Source of the DNA: Dolomedes plantarius
Taxonomy: Eukaryota; Arthropoda; Arachnida; Araneae; Dolomedidae
Length of the DNA stretch: 64,000 bases
Assembly: GCA_907164885.2 (NCBI GenBank)
Contig: OU015493.1
Span: 47,580,723-47,644,722 of the forward strand
Reading direction: 5' to 3'
Part shown: piece after piece, positions 35,651-44,694 of the stretch
Layout: the number at the start of each line of letters is the position of its first letter
How positions within the stretch are numbered: position 1 is the stretch's first letter
Notes under the pieces: model-generated
Database searches by the model: none
What the model was told of the DNA's origin: nothing
The model's input: only the letters and a program-made list of their open reading frames with translations
Made by a program: the position numbers and the translations under genes

Positions 35651-35786
35651 TTTTGGCAGGATCCACACTTTACAGAAGTCTATAAATTTAATCATTTGAT
35701 ACTTGGTCAACATGTTATCTACAAAATAAATTTTGTTGTGATATCTCTTGTCTTTCTTGGTGTTGCGATTTGGGTGGCCAGCAGTG

Positions 35787-35830
35787 TATATATATATGTG
35801 TGTGTGTGTGTTTGTTTGTGTGTATACAGG
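35787..35830. repeat. (TA)n(TG)n microsatellite at Tc1 right end
   Basis: A short TA run passing into TG repeats right after the Tc1 terminus. Confidence 0.85.
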
Positions 35831-36450
35831 GTGTTCTGAAATTCGACCGAGATATTCAGAGGGGTGATAGTAGGCATCAAGACGAACAATAATGACATAG
35901 GAATGTATGACCGAAAGCATAAACTTGACGCTGGAGGGCGCTGTTTACTTAATCCAGGGTTGGGCATTAAGTCGATCGCGATCGACCGGGGGAAATACCA
36001 AGACATTTTGGGGTGACCGCCTTTACTAAGACCTAAGACGCTCTCGATATTACTATATTTGTGGCTATTATCATTATGTTTGTATCTTGTGTTTTGCTTT
36101 AAACGCGGTTTTGAAAGGGTAAGTTTCTTTTTATTGTAGTTATCTAGGTAAGTACATATTCCGTATTTATTATTAAGTTATAATAAATATTGTAGACGTT
36201 TTTAGCTCACCACACCTACGCTACTGGGTGGACCGCAACATCTTGAAAAAATTAGAAGTAGCTGGAGGTCAGGGGTGTGCAGACTTTTCCAGGGTCTGCA
36301 CACCCCTGAATTAATCCGACCGTACCTCTTACCAACCCCACTAGAAGGCCGGAAATATCGCATTTTTCTGGAGGAGGTAGAAACTCAAAAACAAAACAGA
36401 GTCACATAAGAATGTATGACCGTAAACGCAAACCTGATCAGCTAGAGAAT
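35826..36450. repeat. Repeat starting TACAGGGTGTTC, split by a hAT MITE
   Basis: The left part carries AATGTATGACCG...CATAAACTTGA (about 35900). A diverged copy, AATGTATGACCG...CGCAAACCTGA, lies about 36410. TACAGGGTGTNC ends are common in Tc1/mariner-type MITEs of this window (43858, 46858), but I cannot place the right end. Confidence 0.4.
35955..36308. mobile_element. hAT MITE with palindrome and terminal hairpin
   Basis: Starts CAGGGTTGGGCA, ends TGCACACCCCTG (10 of 12 matching as inverted ends). Flanks are ACTTAATC (35947-35954) and AATTAATC (36309-36316), 7 of 8 identical, as for hAT. It contains a perfect 16-bp palindrome GTCGATCGCGATCGAC (35971-35986). Its right end forms a perfect 15-bp stem with a 9-base loop (36270-36308). 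Confidence 0.75.
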
Positions 36451-36504
36451 AAACAAAGATGCAGCAACATTTCTGCATCTATGTTAAGCATAAAGTCATT
36501 CTTT

Positions 36505-36548
36505 CATAGAGTCATCATAGAGTCTTCATAGAGTCTTCATAGAGTCAT
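36505..36548. repeat. 11-bp tandem repeat, about four copies
   Basis: Unit CATAGAGTCWT repeated head to tail. Confidence 0.8.
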
Positions 36549-36549
36549 A

Positions 36550-36969
36550 ATTTCTTAAGCATAGGGTTATAAACTGACGTTTACAAATGACATGCGTTTA
36601 AACGCAGACAAAGGACATTCTACCCGTTAGTTATAATATTCATCATTTATTCCATTTTAAGCGAGCTATTAATGATAGCGAAACACAAATATATAAGTAT
36701 CATATGGATAGCTTAGGAATTAATATACAAATTATTTCTGCACTTCATATGTTTCCATGGGTACCTTTTGAAATAAGCATGTGTCTCGCAAAAAAGTCAC
36801 GCATTTTAAACATCTCTGAATTGTTTTCCGTTATTTTTATCTATCTCTGTTGGATTATTTATTTGTTTTTATCATTATGGGGATATGAAGCTTCTGCGCT
36901 ATCCTCTATTGAAAATGTTTTACGTTTTATGTTAAAGTAATTTAGCAGTCTATGCTTGAATTTTAATTT
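36550..36969. other. AT-rich stretch without visible gene
   Basis: An open frame at 36704-36940 has a hydrophobic run but no recognisable family and low-complexity AT composition. I do not accept it as a gene. Confidence 0.4.
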
Positions 36970-36989
36970 TTGTTTATTTGTATTGTTTA

Positions 36990-37195
36990 TATTTTACATT
37001 GTTTTCCGTTACATATTGACTCCTTCCAAGTTGGCACACACTTCAGACCTGGAAAAATCGGTTTTTTAATGAGATGAAACATTATGAATGACCCTTTAGG
37101 CTTAATCTGTCCCCCACTAAATTCAGATGAGTGAACTAAATACTCGAGATTACACGTGACCACAGAAATATCGGTTTACTGCCACCATATTCGTT
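36990..37195. repeat. Dispersed repeat, inverted partner at about 43515-43750
   Basis: Shared blocks such as CCCCCACTAAATTCAGATG, TACTCGAGATTA and GAAACATTATGAAT occur here on the plus strand and at 43515-43680 on the minus strand. The two copies flank Gypsy-2. Confidence 0.75.
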
Positions 37196-37206
37196 ATATA
37201 TATTCG

Positions 37207-37207
<1 letters not shown>

Positions 37208-37243
<36 letters not shown>
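37208..37243. repeat. (TA)n microsatellite at Gypsy-2 left edge
   Basis: TA units run directly into the Gypsy-2 LTR. TA resumes at 43022 on the other side. Confidence 0.95.
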
Positions 37244-37247
<4 letters not shown>

Positions 37248-37502
37248 GGAAGGAGTTAGTACTCCTTCCTTTAGAAGTGAATCATTAGACTTAATTATTT
37301 TGAACATTTAATTAAACTAGACGATGTTTACAAGACAGGACTAACACTTAGTATGAAATTAAAAAATAAACACAGAAGCATCAAAAGAGCTAAACATCGG
37401 GAGCTTGCAGAACAACACATCCGCTTAAAGTCCTTCGTGCCGCAGTAGTAGGAGTGGAAGTTGTAGTAATAGTTCAGTTGTGTTGCCAAACTCACTCTCA
37501 CA
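37244..37502 (-). repeat. Gypsy-2 3' LTR
   Basis: On the coding strand begins TGTGAGAGTGAG and ends TTCCTACA. The 130 bp between the stop codon and this LTR contain a T-rich tract but no classic polypurine tract. Confidence 0.95.
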
Positions 37503-37634
37503 CGGCCGTTCTGACTTTCCAGACGTCCGCGGCTGGGTTGTCAACAATAATTCTGAAAAGATAAAAAAAAAAGAGCAGAAAAAGGAAAAATATTTCAAAA
37601 AATCAAGCAGTGTTCAACACAGTGGTATTGGTGT

Positions 37635-40600
37635 TCAGTTTCTGCACCACTGTTTCATTTTGTCCGCTGTAGTTGATGTTATGGTTGGACCATCGTGATG
37701 TCCTAACTTTCGAACTTCATAACGATCGTTGGGGTTGATGTTCGTGATCTCATATGGTCCGAAGAACTTTGGTCGGAGCTTTAATCCGGTTCCAAATTGA
37801 GTTCGTTGTATTGCCACTTTGTCACCGATCTTGTATTTACAAGCCGGTTTAAGCCGTTTGTTATATTGTCGTATGTTTTCTTCCTGTAAACGGAGGATAT
37901 TTCGTTTAGCTTCGATACGTAACGCTTCTTTGTCATCAAGAATTCTTTGGTGGTGTTCCTCGTCAAGAAGATTTTTAATCTGTAGATCCTCTTGTTGTTT
38001 CATTTTAACACCAATTAAAAGTTGAAAGGGTGTGAATTTTGTACTGCGTGTGGTGGTACTATTTAAGATACGTTGCAATCTTGGGACATATTTAAACGAT
38101 TTGTCAGGTTCATCTAGAGCTAACTTAGTTAAAACGGGAATAATTGTGCCATGAACACGCTCAACCTGACCGTTGCCACGTGGCACACCTGTTGCTATTG
38201 AAATGTGTTCAATTGACTGTTCCTGGCAGTAACTTTGAAATTCTGAAGATGTGAATGCGCTACCTTTGTCAGTAATGATTTTTGAAGGGTTGCCAAATGT
38301 AGTTTGTTGCAAGGATAATTTGTCTAAGGCATCTTTCGTAGAGGTGGACTTCACGGGATAGATCCATACAAATTTGGAAAAGGCATCAACTACTGTAAAA
38401 AGATACTTATAACATTTTTTTGTCGATGGTAAAGGTCCTAAAAAGTCGCAATGGTAACATTCAAGGGGTGCATCACCTTTTGGAATGGGGTGAAGGTATC
38501 CTTCTTGTTTTCCAGATTTTCGCGAGGACAAAATGCAAGGAATACAGTTCGAAATAATTTCTTGAACTAATTTCTTAAGTTGAGGAATGAAAAATTCACG
38601 AGAAACAATTAATTCGGTTTTTTGTGAAGCAAAATGACCTTGTGAATGGGCGTTTAGCACTATTTCTTTCTGCATCATTTGTGGTACTACTAAAAGTTCG
38701 GCATCCTGATGAAGTTTATAAAGAATTCCGTTTTTAACAAAAAATTCATCAGAAGGTGTAGATTCAAGCATAGATTTAATTTGAGATATAAATTCATCCT
38801 GGTCTTGGGCATTTTTCACCTTTTGAGTGATATCATTTGAGGTAATTACAAGAATGGGGTTACGACTTAAAGCATCAACATGTTTCATCTGTCTACCGGG
38901 TCGATGACAAACTTCATAATCAAAGTCTTCTAACATCAATGCCCATCGAGCAATTTTAGCTGGTAGGTCTTTTTTGTGCATCGTTTTTTGGAAAGCATCA
39001 CAATCGGTGATAATTTTAAATTTTGTTCCCAACAAGTAGTTTCGAAATTTTTTTAGCGCTTCAATAACGGCAAGAACTTCCAGTTCATAACTATGATATT
39101 TTTCTTGTTGAACTGTAGTTTTACGGCTAAAATAATGAATAGGATGAAACTGTCCATCATCGGATTGTTGCAAGAGCACAGCGCCAAAACCTAAGGAGCT
39201 GGCATCAGTGTGGAGTTCTAATGGGTATCCCTGTTGAAAAACACGAAGAACTGGATTTTGTGAAAGAATGTTTTTCTGTTGTTGAAAAGCTGCTATTTGT
39301 TCAGGGGGTTTGGGAGCTTCAATAACTTGAAATTTTGGTTCAACCTTTTCACTTTTGACGGATTCATTCTCAAGGGCATCATCATCGGCATCAAATATTT
39401 TTGGTTCAAGAGTTGCTTTGATAGTTCCAATATCAAAAGCATTATCATCATCGTTATCATGAAGCAAATCTAAATCACTGGCATCAGCATCATCTAAATA
39501 TTTTCCATCATCATTATCATGAAACAAATCTAAATCATTGGCATCATCATCATCATCATCACGTTCAAAATCAATTGGATTATCCATTTTCTCTACCCTA
39601 GAAATCTTATCTTGAGTAGATGTTAGAGGTTTTTCAGACATGCATATTTGGCCCTGATCTTGAATTTGTTTTTCTACAATTTTCTGTTCCGCAAAAGGGA
39701 GTCGTCGAGAACGTTGATTTACGGGGATTTCATCTTGTAATAAAATAGTCCTTTTAATTTCAGTGTCTTGAACTTTGTGGGGTTTGTAGGAAGTAACGAT
39801 ATTTTGAACTTCCTCACGAATTTCAGAATTCAAAATGTGTGAAAGATCAAATGGGAAAGCTTCGTCATCAGGAATATTAGCAATATTAACGAAGATGTTA
39901 TTATCAAGAGTAAAACGAATACCGTCTTCATCAAATGTAAATTGGGTTTGCTGCAAAAAGTCGATTCCGATAATCACATCAAAAGGAATCAAGTCATCCT
40001 CTAGAACATGTATTTTAGCAGGTAAAGTAATGGTTTGAATTTCGATGGAATCCTGAAAGAATCCGATGCTGTGAACTTGGTTTTTGCCAATTCCTGAAAA
40101 GGGAATGTTGGTGGGCTGCAATGGTGGCGAACCAATTCTTCGATAGGTTTTCTCATTGATGAGGGTTGCCTGTGACCCAGTGTCACAGAGTGCTGTCAAT
40201 TGAATTCCTGCAAGTTGAATGTCAACATGCATGGGATTTTTCGATGAAGTTTCAGGAGAAAGTGTATTTACAGTTTTATCAGAAATAGGTTTTTGAGAAT
40301 CAGGTTTTGGTTTAGAATTTCGATAACTTTTAGGGCAATTAGCATGAACATGACCAAAACTTTTACATCCGTAGCATTGTTTGCCATGTGACTTATTCAA
40401 ACATTGGTTGCTTTTGTGACCTCTCAAGCCACAGGAAAAACATACTGGCTGTGTATTTGGGCTACGTGTATTATCGACTTTCACATTGAGGTAGGAAGCA
40501 TCAATTTTTTTCTGATTATTTTGTCTGAAATTTTGTGATCTGTTAAAGATTTGTTCATAAATTTTCAACTTTTCCTTAAATTCAGGGACGGATTTACAAC

Positions 40601-41561
40601 CGTAAAGAATAACTTTATTGTTTGTTGAATCAGGAATTCCGTTTATGACATACTCAAACAGAGAGGAGTCATCGAGAGAACCTTTGTGTGCCAAATCTCT
40701 CATAGCTAAGAAATATTCTTGTAGGGTTTCAAACGGTGTCATACGTCGAGATTCCATTAATTTATGTAACTGAATACCGTTAATTTTGTCCGAAAATTCG
40801 TCTAATAAATGGTGCTTCAATTGTTCCCAATTTGTAATTCCACGAATAGACCTAATTAAAGTTTGAGCGGGACCAGTTAAACATTTTCTAACAAAAGTAA
40901 TTTGGTGAATTGGATTGTTTATCTGATATAAACAAAAAAGTTCTTCAACGTCAGATATAAAATTCTCAACACTGTAATTATCACGAGACGAGAAAGGTTT
41001 TATTAAATCAACAACGTCTTTCAGACTAAACAACTGGAAAGAGAGATTCGCAGTTTCAACTGAAGGCAATGAATTTTGATCTGATTCACCAACGGAAATG
41101 TGTGTATTTTGCTTATTCGAAGATTCTTTTGCGTCAATGGTGGTGGAAAAGGGAGATCTATTTTCCTCTATAACGCTGTTAGTTTGGGATGAACGTGCAC
41201 CCGGAAGTGAGTCATCATTCACTTCGCATTCCGAAAGATCAGAAAATTCTGCTTTTAATAACGATAAATCACTAAGACTCATAAGAATGGTATTGGCACA
41301 TTTGTCTGGGTCAGTTGAAAATTCTAAATGAAGTAGATTACAAATAGAAATCAAGTCTTTAAGTGAAAAATCTTTAAGTACTTTCTGTTTCGTTGCTTCC
41401 AACACGAATGGCTGTTTAAAACCTGTAAATTTACGTAATCTGGTACGATTTTGTCTGTCGCCGTCTGTACCAAAAATTAAACGATGTAGAACCTTTATTT
41501 GATTCGTACCACCAATTTTTAATGATTTTGCAATATTGGGGTAATCGTTGAGAGTAGCCAT
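37635..41561 (-). CDS. Gypsy-2 Gag-protease-acidic tract-RNase H-integrase (1308 aa)
   Basis: Intact frame from ATG at 41561. Residues 1-110 form a charged N-terminal region. A Ty3-type capsid spans about 180-340 (FVRKCLTGPAQTLIRSIRG). Two perfect CCHC knuckles start at Cys374 and Cys396. The protease has LCDTGSQATLI (Asp460). Residues 621-633 (LPFAEQKIVEKQI) are the start of the RT region, but fingers, palm and the YMDD site are missing. Residues 634-748 are Asp-rich instead. RNase H follows (Asp786, Glu828, Asp853, Asp896), then an integrase zinc finger (His972, His976, Cys1006, Cys1009) and the triad Asp1039, Asp1098, Glu1134 with 35 residues between the last two. A GPY module (FFGPYEI) is near 1266. 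It probably depends on RT supplied in trans. Confidence 0.95.
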   Translation of the reverse strand: MATLNDYPNIAKSLKIGGTNQIKVLHRLIFGTDGDRQNRTRLRKFTGFKQPFVLEATKQKVLKDFSLKDLISICNLLHLEFSTDPDKCANTILMSLSDLSLLKAEFSDLSECEVNDDSLPGARSSQTNSVIEENRSPFSTTIDAKESSNKQNTHISVGESDQNSLPSVETANLSFQLFSLKDVVDLIKPFSSRDNYSVENFISDVEELFCLYQINNPIHQITFVRKCLTGPAQTLIRSIRGITNWEQLKHHLLDEFSDKINGIQLHKLMESRRMTPFETLQEYFLAMRDLAHKGSLDDSSLFEYVINGIPDSTNNKVILYGCKSVPEFKEKLKIYEQIFNRSQNFRQNNQKKIDASYLNVKVDNTRSPNTQPVCFSCGLRGHKSNQCLNKSHGKQCYGCKSFGHVHANCPKSYRNSKPKPDSQKPISDKTVNTLSPETSSKNPMHVDIQLAGIQLTALCDTGSQATLINEKTYRRIGSPPLQPTNIPFSGIGKNQVHSIGFFQDSIEIQTITLPAKIHVLEDDLIPFDVIIGIDFLQQTQFTFDEDGIRFTLDNNIFVNIANIPDDEAFPFDLSHILNSEIREEVQNIVTSYKPHKVQDTEIKRTILLQDEIPVNQRSRRLPFAEQKIVEKQIQDQGQICMSEKPLTSTQDKISRVEKMDNPIDFERDDDDDDANDLDLFHDNDDGKYLDDADASDLDLLHDNDDDNAFDIGTIKATLEPKIFDADDDALENESVKSEKVEPKFQVIEAPKPPEQIAAFQQQKNILSQNPVLRVFQQGYPLELHTDASSLGFGAVLLQQSDDGQFHPIHYFSRKTTVQQEKYHSYELEVLAVIEALKKFRNYLLGTKFKIITDCDAFQKTMHKKDLPAKIARWALMLEDFDYEVCHRPGRQMKHVDALSRNPILVITSNDITQKVKNAQDQDEFISQIKSMLESTPSDEFFVKNGILYKLHQDAELLVVPQMMQKEIVLNAHSQGHFASQKTELIVSREFFIPQLKKLVQEIISNCIPCILSSRKSGKQEGYLHPIPKGDAPLECYHCDFLGPLPSTKKCYKYLFTVVDAFSKFVWIYPVKSTSTKDALDKLSLQQTTFGNPSKIITDKGSAFTSSEFQSYCQEQSIEHISIATGVPRGNGQVERVHGTIIPVLTKLALDEPDKSFKYVPRLQRILNSTTTRSTKFTPFQLLIGVKMKQQEDLQIKNLLDEEHHQRILDDKEALRIEAKRNILRLQEENIRQYNKRLKPACKYKIGDKVAIQRTQFGTGLKLRPKFFGPYEITNINPNDRYEVRKLGHHDGPTITSTTADKMKQWCRN
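39318..39662 (-). other. Acidic tract replacing the reverse transcriptase core
   Basis: Residues 634-748 of the Gypsy-2 protein. It has six consecutive Asp at 668-673 and a 20-residue imperfect repeat built on DLDLF/L-HDND-D (676-695 and 696-712), which is a 60-bp minisatellite in DNA. In the same place Gypsy-1 has about 265 residues with all RT motifs. The flanking sequences (EKQI before, QNP.L...QG.PLELHTD after) align with Gypsy-1, so the replacement ends are sharp. The tract keeps the reading frame open across the join. Confidence 0.85.
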
Positions 41562-42763
41562 AACTATATACTAGGTTCAAACAATTATAGTACACAAATA
41601 TACAAATATTCAAAACCAAAATCACTAATTATAATACGTAGTTACTCAAATTCAAAAGTAGAAAATAATATTTCAAATCGAAATTTTTTCAAATACCAAT
41701 TCAATAATAAAATATTGATTCTGAAAATATGCATCAAAATAAGTAATCTTTAAAACAGGTTTTGTTCAAGAAAACAAAATTATGAACTAAAATAAGCATC
41801 AAATATCAAATAATAAGTTCTTCAAAATAATTTCTCTGGTTGAAGAAAACAGATGACGTAAATTTAGATATGTATCAAGTTAGATATTACTTCAGCAAAA
41901 TATTCATCAAATTAATCTTCAAAATAAATCACTGTTGAAGAAAATAGAGGATGTAAATGCAGCATCAAAATAATAGTTAAAGTTCTAATGTTAAAAGCAT
42001 CAAAATTGGGAAATCGAAAGTATCAAAATTGTGAAATCGAAAGCATCAAAACATTCTGCAAAATAAAAAATATTCTCGCAAGAAAACAGCAGAATTAAGT
42101 TCAACATCAAAGCACATCAAATAAGCAAAGTTGTCATCAAATAAACATTCGCTTCGTCAAAATTATGCATCAAAATAATAATATAATAATCTTCAAAAGT
42201 ATTCAATTCGCGATCTTTCAAAATATATGTTATGTTGTGGTTTGTTCAAGGAAACAAGATTCTTCAAGTTAAATGTCGAAATTTTCATCAAATCATCAAA
42301 TAATTTCATCGAAATAGAATTCTCTTCAAGAAAACAGAAGTGATAAATTCAACGTCAAAGACCATCAAAAGTGAATTTAGCATCAATTAAATTCCTGCAT
42401 CAAAAGAACGTTGAAATATCTTTCAGTTTTCTTAAATCATCAATAAGTTGAGAATTCCCTTAATCATCAAAATTTTCTTGAACAAGCGTCAACGTATGCA
42501 TCAAATAATTTTAATATGATCCAAGTTACTTACAATTCTGGGTTTGGTTCTCATCATCCCATCAGAGTATCATCAGAGTCCGTGGCACATCACTTTGGCT
42601 TTCGCTTTCGATATCCAAATCCAAAATGACAGACAACAGTAATCCAGTCGAAATCAAGTCGAAATCAAGTCGAAATCAAGTCGTATCATCGAAAGAAAAT
42701 AAAGTTTTTTTTTTAAGTTCAGCATGCTAGGGGTATTTTTCGAGTCCGAGGGCCGAGCACCCA
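41562..42763 (-). other. Gypsy-2 leader with TTTGAT repeats
   Basis: About 1.2 kb of non-coding leader. On the plus strand it carries roughly twenty ATCAAA hexamers, mostly as GCATCAAA or TCATCAAA, and the LTR itself holds GCATCAAAAG. At 42646-42683 there are three 11-bp units (GTCGAAATCAA). Possible packaging or translation roles are speculation. Confidence 0.7.
42746..42763 (-). promoter_or_regulatory. Gypsy-2 primer-binding site, probable
   Basis: The coding strand reads TGGGTGCTCGGCCCTCGG directly after the 5' LTR. It resembles the Gypsy-1 site (TGGGAGCCTGG). tRNA not identified. Confidence 0.55.
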
Positions 42764-43018
42764 TGTAGGAAGGAGTTAGTACTCCTTCCTTTAGAAGTGA
42801 ATCATTAGACTTAATTATTTTGAACATTTAATTAAACTAGACGATGTTTACAAGACAGGACTAACACTTAGTATGAAATTAAAAAATAAACACAGAAGCA
42901 TCAAAAGAGCTAAACATCGGGAGCTTGCAGAACAACACATCCGCTTAAAGTCCTTCGTGCCGCAGTAGTAGGAGTGGAAGTTGTAGTAATAGTTCAGTTG
43001 TGTTGCCAAACTCACTCT

Positions 43019-43022
<4 letters not shown>
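42764..43022 (-). repeat. Gypsy-2 5' LTR
   Basis: Same 259 bp as 37244-37502. Confidence 0.95.

Positions 43023-43053
<31 letters not shown>
43022..43053. repeat. (TA)n microsatellite at Gypsy-2 right edge
   Basis: Continuation of the tract at 37208. Confidence 0.95.
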
Positions 43054-43056
<3 letters not shown>

Positions 43057-43765
43057 TTTTTAAAAAAAACTGTCGTAAGGACTTGGAATACTTATTTATG
43101 TGATTCATCCTTTAGTTTTGCAAAGCGTTTCGAAAAATTCAAGCACCTAATCGCTACAGAATAAAAATTATCAAAATACCACTTGACATAAATGCACTTC
43201 ACAACGGAAATGCCGAACGATGTCCGTACTCAAGGATAATTCCTCAAGACCTGGTCTAAACCTGTACTTACCCCTGTGAAATGTGCTAGAAAGGTAATTA
43301 TTTCAAAGCATTTCGTAATTATATTTGAATAACAATCATATTCAAGTGCCGCATACTTAAATATAAATGTTTTACAAATTGCTTAAAAGTAGTCTTTAAA
43401 ATTCACGCACGCATCAGTTAGTACCTTACTGCTTCCTCTATATTATATTTCCATTATATTCCCGTACATGCAGGCTAGATTTGCGGCCTTGCAGTAATTT
43501 GCCCCGGCTTTAACAAATATGGCAGTTTGTAGTCCACTGTCAACCGAAATTACGGTGGTCACATATAATCTCGAGTACTTAGTTCGTACATCTGAATTTA
43601 GTGGGGGACAGATTACGCTTAAAGGGAATTCATAATGTTTCGTCTCATAAATAATCCGATTTTCCAGGTTTGCAGCGTGTGCGCAGAAGGGCCAAGTCAA
43701 TATTTAATTGAAAGTCAATATTTCGTTCAGAAATATTAAAAATGCTTGACTTTAACATGGGACGA

Positions 43766-43769
<4 letters not shown>
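43054..43769. repeat. Non-coding, includes inverted partner of 36990-37195
   Basis: No gene. The part 43515-43750 is the minus-strand copy of the dispersed repeat. The rest (43054-43440) shows nothing. Confidence 0.65.

Positions 43770-43857
<88 letters not shown>
43770..43857. repeat. (TA)n microsatellite
   Basis: About 44 TA units abutting the foldback element. Confidence 0.95.
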
Positions 43858-43860
<3 letters not shown>

Positions 43861-44159
43861 GGTGTCCATAATTAATAAACTCCCACTTTCAAAAGGGTGC
43901 AAAAAAAGAACCACTGGTCAGAATAACTTCAAATTTGAACTGAATATACTGGAACAAGAGGGAAACGATTTGGCATAATAAAAAAAGAGTTCCAAAATGT
44001 ATGAATAGATGGCTCTGTAAGCGGTTGGAACTTTTTTTTAAAATTATGCCAAATCGTTTCCCCTTTCTTCCAGTATATTCAGTTCAAATTTGAAGTCATT
44101 CTGACCAGTGGTTCTTATTTTGCAGCCTTTTGAACGTGGGACTTTAATTATGGACACTC

Positions 44160-44161
<2 letters not shown>
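43858..44161. mobile_element. Foldback MITE of Tc1/mariner type
   Basis: An almost complete inverted repeat. The left arm 43858-43997 (CAGGGTGTCCATAATTAA, AAGAACCACTGGTCAGAAT, GAAACGATTTGGCATAA) is mirrored by 44024-44161, with a loop of about 26 bases. TA repeats lie on both sides. No coding capacity. Confidence 0.9.

Positions 44162-44227
<66 letters not shown>
44162..44227. repeat. (TA)n microsatellite
   Basis: About 33 TA units. Confidence 0.95.
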
Positions 44228-44230
<3 letters not shown>

Positions 44231-44623
44231 CGTTTTAAAACAGCTTCTGCTCTACGTTGACAAAAATTAATTTACATATTTGTTTCTTCGTTCCTTCAAA
44301 TCCTTTGTCCGAAAATTAGGTATCGAACAAGTTTCCTATCGACTTAGCAATCACTTGTAAAATTTAATGAGTATGAGTTATTGTGTTAGGGTGACCTACG
44401 GATAAAAAGATGGTGAAATCATAAGTAAAGAACCAGTCGTAAATGTGTAATTCTTCATAAAAGCCCTCTGGTGGTGAAATTGTGAACTATCTTTTTTATT
44501 CGATCAAACAAATTCCCATCCCTTCAATATGTCCTACACAAAATTTCATAACTTTCTGAACAATAGTTTTGACCATAGACAACTTTAAAGTAGGGAAGTT
44601 TAATTATAGATACCCTGTGTATA

Positions 44624-44636
<13 letters not shown>
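44228..44636. other. Segment between two (TA)n tracts, MITE end at right
   Basis: The right border reads TTTAATTATAGATACCCTGTGTATA, the complement of CAGGGTATCTATAATTAAA, which resembles the end of the foldback MITE (CAGGGTGTCCATAATTAA). No matching left end is visible, so it may be half of a related element. Confidence 0.5.

Positions 44637-44688
<52 letters not shown>
44637..44688. repeat. (TA)n microsatellite
   Basis: About 26 TA units. Confidence 0.95.

Positions 44689-44694
<6 letters not shown>

Larger units (their letters stand above)
18653..35786 (+). mobile_element. Tc1-like transposon hosting the nested retroelements
   Basis: The left end CACTGCTGGCCAC...GCAACACC (18653-18678) is mirrored at the right end (35760-35786, complement CACTGCTGGCCACCCAAA). 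Both ends are flanked by TA. Only the leader (18653-18836) and the C-terminal half of a transposase (35118-35650) remain. Everything between is retroelement. Confidence 0.85.
37244..43022 (-). mobile_element. Gypsy-2: Ty3/Gypsy element lacking the RT core
   Basis: Two 259-bp LTRs (TG...CA) with no difference that I can find, inserted in a (TA)n tract. One uninterrupted frame encodes Gag, protease, an acidic tract where reverse transcriptase should be, RNase H and integrase. A 1.2-kb leader precedes it. Identical LTRs mean very recent insertion. Confidence 0.95.

Noticed and set aside
36704..36940. Hydrophobic 78-codon frame
   Set aside because: AT-driven composition, no family, no supporting neighbours.
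37635..41561. Domesticated Gag or integrase host gene
   Set aside because: Identical LTRs and a PBS-like site show it is still a retroelement insertion.
18653..43022. Env-like third frame indicating an endogenous retrovirus
   Set aside because: None of the LTR elements has an open frame between integrase and the 3' LTR, so no envelope gene is present.
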